A stretch of 64,000 bases of DNA from Monarcha castaneiventris obscurior (taxonomy: Eukaryota > Chordata > Aves > Passeriformes > Monarchidae). Positions 61,770 to 64,000 of the stretch are shown in pieces; the first letter of the stretch is position 1, and every line of letters begins with the position of its first letter. The notes under the pieces were generated by a model. That model searched no databases. It was not told the origin of the DNA and worked only from the letters and a program-made list of their open reading frames with translations. Location of the stretch: the NCBI GenBank assembly GCA_026261815.1, contig JAMPIT010000890.1, positions 11,810,001-11,874,000 on the forward strand, written 5' to 3'. Position numbers and translations under genes: made by a program.

Positions 61770-64000
61770 GCAAGAGCAAAAAGTGAAAGACAAGCAAACT
61801 GAAATTGTTGTCTGGCCTGACTCATCAACATGATGAATCCTGAAAGCCCTTCACACCAGGGCTCCTTCCTGCTGCCATTGGGGCAATAATACCCTGTCCC
61901 CTCCAAGGTACCTTCTTGATCCCTCTTGCTGGGACCAGCATGTCTGCAATGGTACAAATAAGACCAAATCCTGTTCCAAAATCCAATCCAGCTTAAAATC
62001 AAACCTGACTAAAACCAAACCTGACACCTATTTCCAGCCATATCCAATTCTTACTGTGGTATGGATCTAACTATAAATACATTCTCAGTCATAGATAACC
62101 AGAATTCAATACTTCAGTAAAAGAATTTTGGTAAAACCCTGACAAAACTTAAATGCTCTGCAGAGACATCCCATATTTTGGCAGTGTTTAAGCTGGTAAG
62201 GTTTCTGGGGTTCAGGGCAGAAATCTTGTGTTACTTAGAAGATTCCAACAGAAAACATAGCCCTTGCTGCGTAAAGCAGATATTTTGGGATGAAATAACA
62301 TTAGGCAAACACTTGAAAAATGGGCCAACTACTACAATACATTTTAAACCCTTACGACTTGCTTTGTCCCCTGAATTCTGTGTTCCTTTTTCGCCTGTAT
62401 TCATTTAGATCCTAAATGGTACAGTACTACTGGTATGAGTTTCCACTGTATATATTATTATGATATTTAGTACTGTTAATGTTTAAACATCTTATTAACT
62501 CCCAAATAGAATTTTCCTTCCCTCCACAGGACTCCCTTCTCACAACAAAAACTAGAAGTGCCTTGCAGACATATCCATGCAAAGCTTCCCCCTACATTGC
62601 CCTTCTGAATTGCCCAGAGAACAACATGGAGACCTGAACCACAACAGAGGGTTCAAAGCTTAACTTTCAGGAATTCACTTTGCACTGCTCCTATCACCTT
62701 GAGAAGAGCTGCACCAGGCCACCCGCCACCATTCATCATTTCCTTTTTTCTGAAAGATTTTTCTTTGCTCCGTTCACTTGCTGCGTTATTTCCCAGAGGA
62801 CTGCTCCTGGATTGACTGGGCTTTAATTGCTCAGCCCTGCCAGGCTCAGGGTGGAATTTCACCTTCGCTTCTCCCCCTCCCTTGCCCTCTGGAGCTGCTG
62901 CAGCTCTCGGTGATTCCTGAGGAACAGCGATTAGCAATTCACTAAGTTTGTCCCTTTATTGCCTTTATGTGGATACGCATGATGTGGGCCAGCTGATTTG
63001 CATTTCTTCCTGCTATCCCCTCGATGCTTTCAAAGAGCTATCTTCCTGATATCTGTATTACTTTCCACTCCTCCTTTATTTTAAACAAAGTATAGTGTTG
63101 CTGTGACTTTCCTCATCACTCTTTTCTCCTCCTCCTCACTTTATTAAGGGACACATTCTTTGTAAGCATCTATCCTCCCGCTGATGCATTTGTGCAGTCA
63201 GTTCTCATTCCCCAGACCAGCTTTAACCAACTTTGCTACTTCCCCCCATCCTCACCCACACAGCTTTTTCCAGGCTTTATTCTGGCTTTCATCTGCCTGC
63301 TTCTCTGTTGACAAAAGGGTACCTTATGCCCTCATATATACAAGTCATCCTTCATGTGTCTACAACAGGTAGAAATTTGCTGCCACATGAATCTTTGGCA
63401 CAGAGCCGTCAGGAAAGCAGGTAAGGTGAACAAGGAGGATCTGCATTATCACAAGCCCTGTACCTCAAGAGCATCCATCAGAAGTTGCCTGCATCCTTTG
63501 CTATTAATCATTCCTCAGACTCCTCACAACGAGACTGAGCTGGAGGCAAAGGCTCTGGAACAGGGAAGACGCTCATGTGAAGAAGGGCTGAGCTACCTTG
63601 TTTCCGCCTCTTTCCCTTCATGTTAGAACAGCTCAGCAATGCCAAGAGGTCAAAAACCTGGGCCAAGTTCCCTTGCACTTCCTGTTTCTGTCTGGTTCCA
63701 GTTGTCACTCCTTACTGCTGCTCGATGGGTATTCATTTTGCCTGTGCTCACCTCCATATGCTTTGGCCTGGACTCTCTGCCCCAGGACACACAGATTGCT
63801 CAGCCAGTCCCTTTTTTTTCTCCTAGTGCTACAGGCACAGCATTTCCAGCACATGACCAAGGAGGTCCAAATCAAAGGTATACCAGCAGTATTTTATGTT
63901 TTCGCATGGTATCAAACTGTGCAGCCTCTAGTTGGAAACACAACTTGAAACATAACTTTGGCAGTATTTCCTCAGAGGGGATTAGTTTCAGTGACTGTCT
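61770..64000. other. Non-coding stretch to the window edge
   Basis: No supported gene. The stretch around 62880-63240 is free of repeats and includes an octamer ATTTGCAT (62996-63003); it could be a conserved non-coding element. A partial gene running off the edge cannot be excluded, but nothing here reads as an exon. Confidence 0.5.

Noticed and set aside
1..64000. CRISPR array, operon, integrated virus or other prokaryotic-type system
   Set aside because: No spaced direct repeats, no clustered compact genes and no viral polymerase or structural frame. The reverse-transcriptase traces fit CR1-type LINEs.

Overview
The window looks like avian nuclear DNA. It holds one recognisable protein-coding gene, CXXC4 (IDAX), on the minus strand. 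It also holds two CR1 LINE copies, one ending in the CR1 tail ATTCTATGATTCAATGA. The rest is AT-rich, repeat-poor non-coding sequence, with simple repeats and strongly CpG-rich blocks around the gene. No prokaryotic or organellar features were seen.

Layout. Positions 1-6860 are non-coding sequence downstream of the gene. CXXC4 runs right to left. A 3' UTR of about 3.6 kb (about 6862-10481) follows a 45-nt terminal coding exon (10482-10526, ending in residues RTPVPSAEAFRWFF and a stop). A 17.5-kb intron (10527-28012) carries a CR1 fragment and an isolated CpG-rich block at 17290-17670. The large coding exon (28013-29086) encodes 358 residues, and the joined protein is 372 residues. A 177-nt leader segment (29087-29263) contains a 22-codon upstream ORF. 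It is probably joined across an intron of about 2.4 kb to a non-coding first exon ending at 31678. CpG-rich sequence from 31925 to 32630 is the likely promoter region.

From about 32640 to 64000 I find no convincing gene. This part holds a CR1 3' end (49652-50328), a very old LINE relic with a still readable endonuclease segment (56551-59100), a 131-bp tandem duplication (61501-61766) and a compact perfect-stem foldback (41015-41046). CXXC4 is known to lie in a gene-poor neighbourhood beside TET2 in vertebrates, which fits.

Biology. CXXC4 binds unmethylated CpG through its CXXC zinc finger, binds the Dishevelled PDZ domain to restrain Wnt/beta-catenin signalling, and controls TET2 protein level. 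The sequence suggests several control layers: CpG-rich promoter and exon, an upstream ORF, a weak main splice donor with an open frame running into the intron, long and short start codons, a long 3' UTR with CAG and C-rich tracts, and candidate regulatory sequence upstream including a full TCF/LEF motif. I found no new multi-gene system. The points of interest are regulatory and structural.
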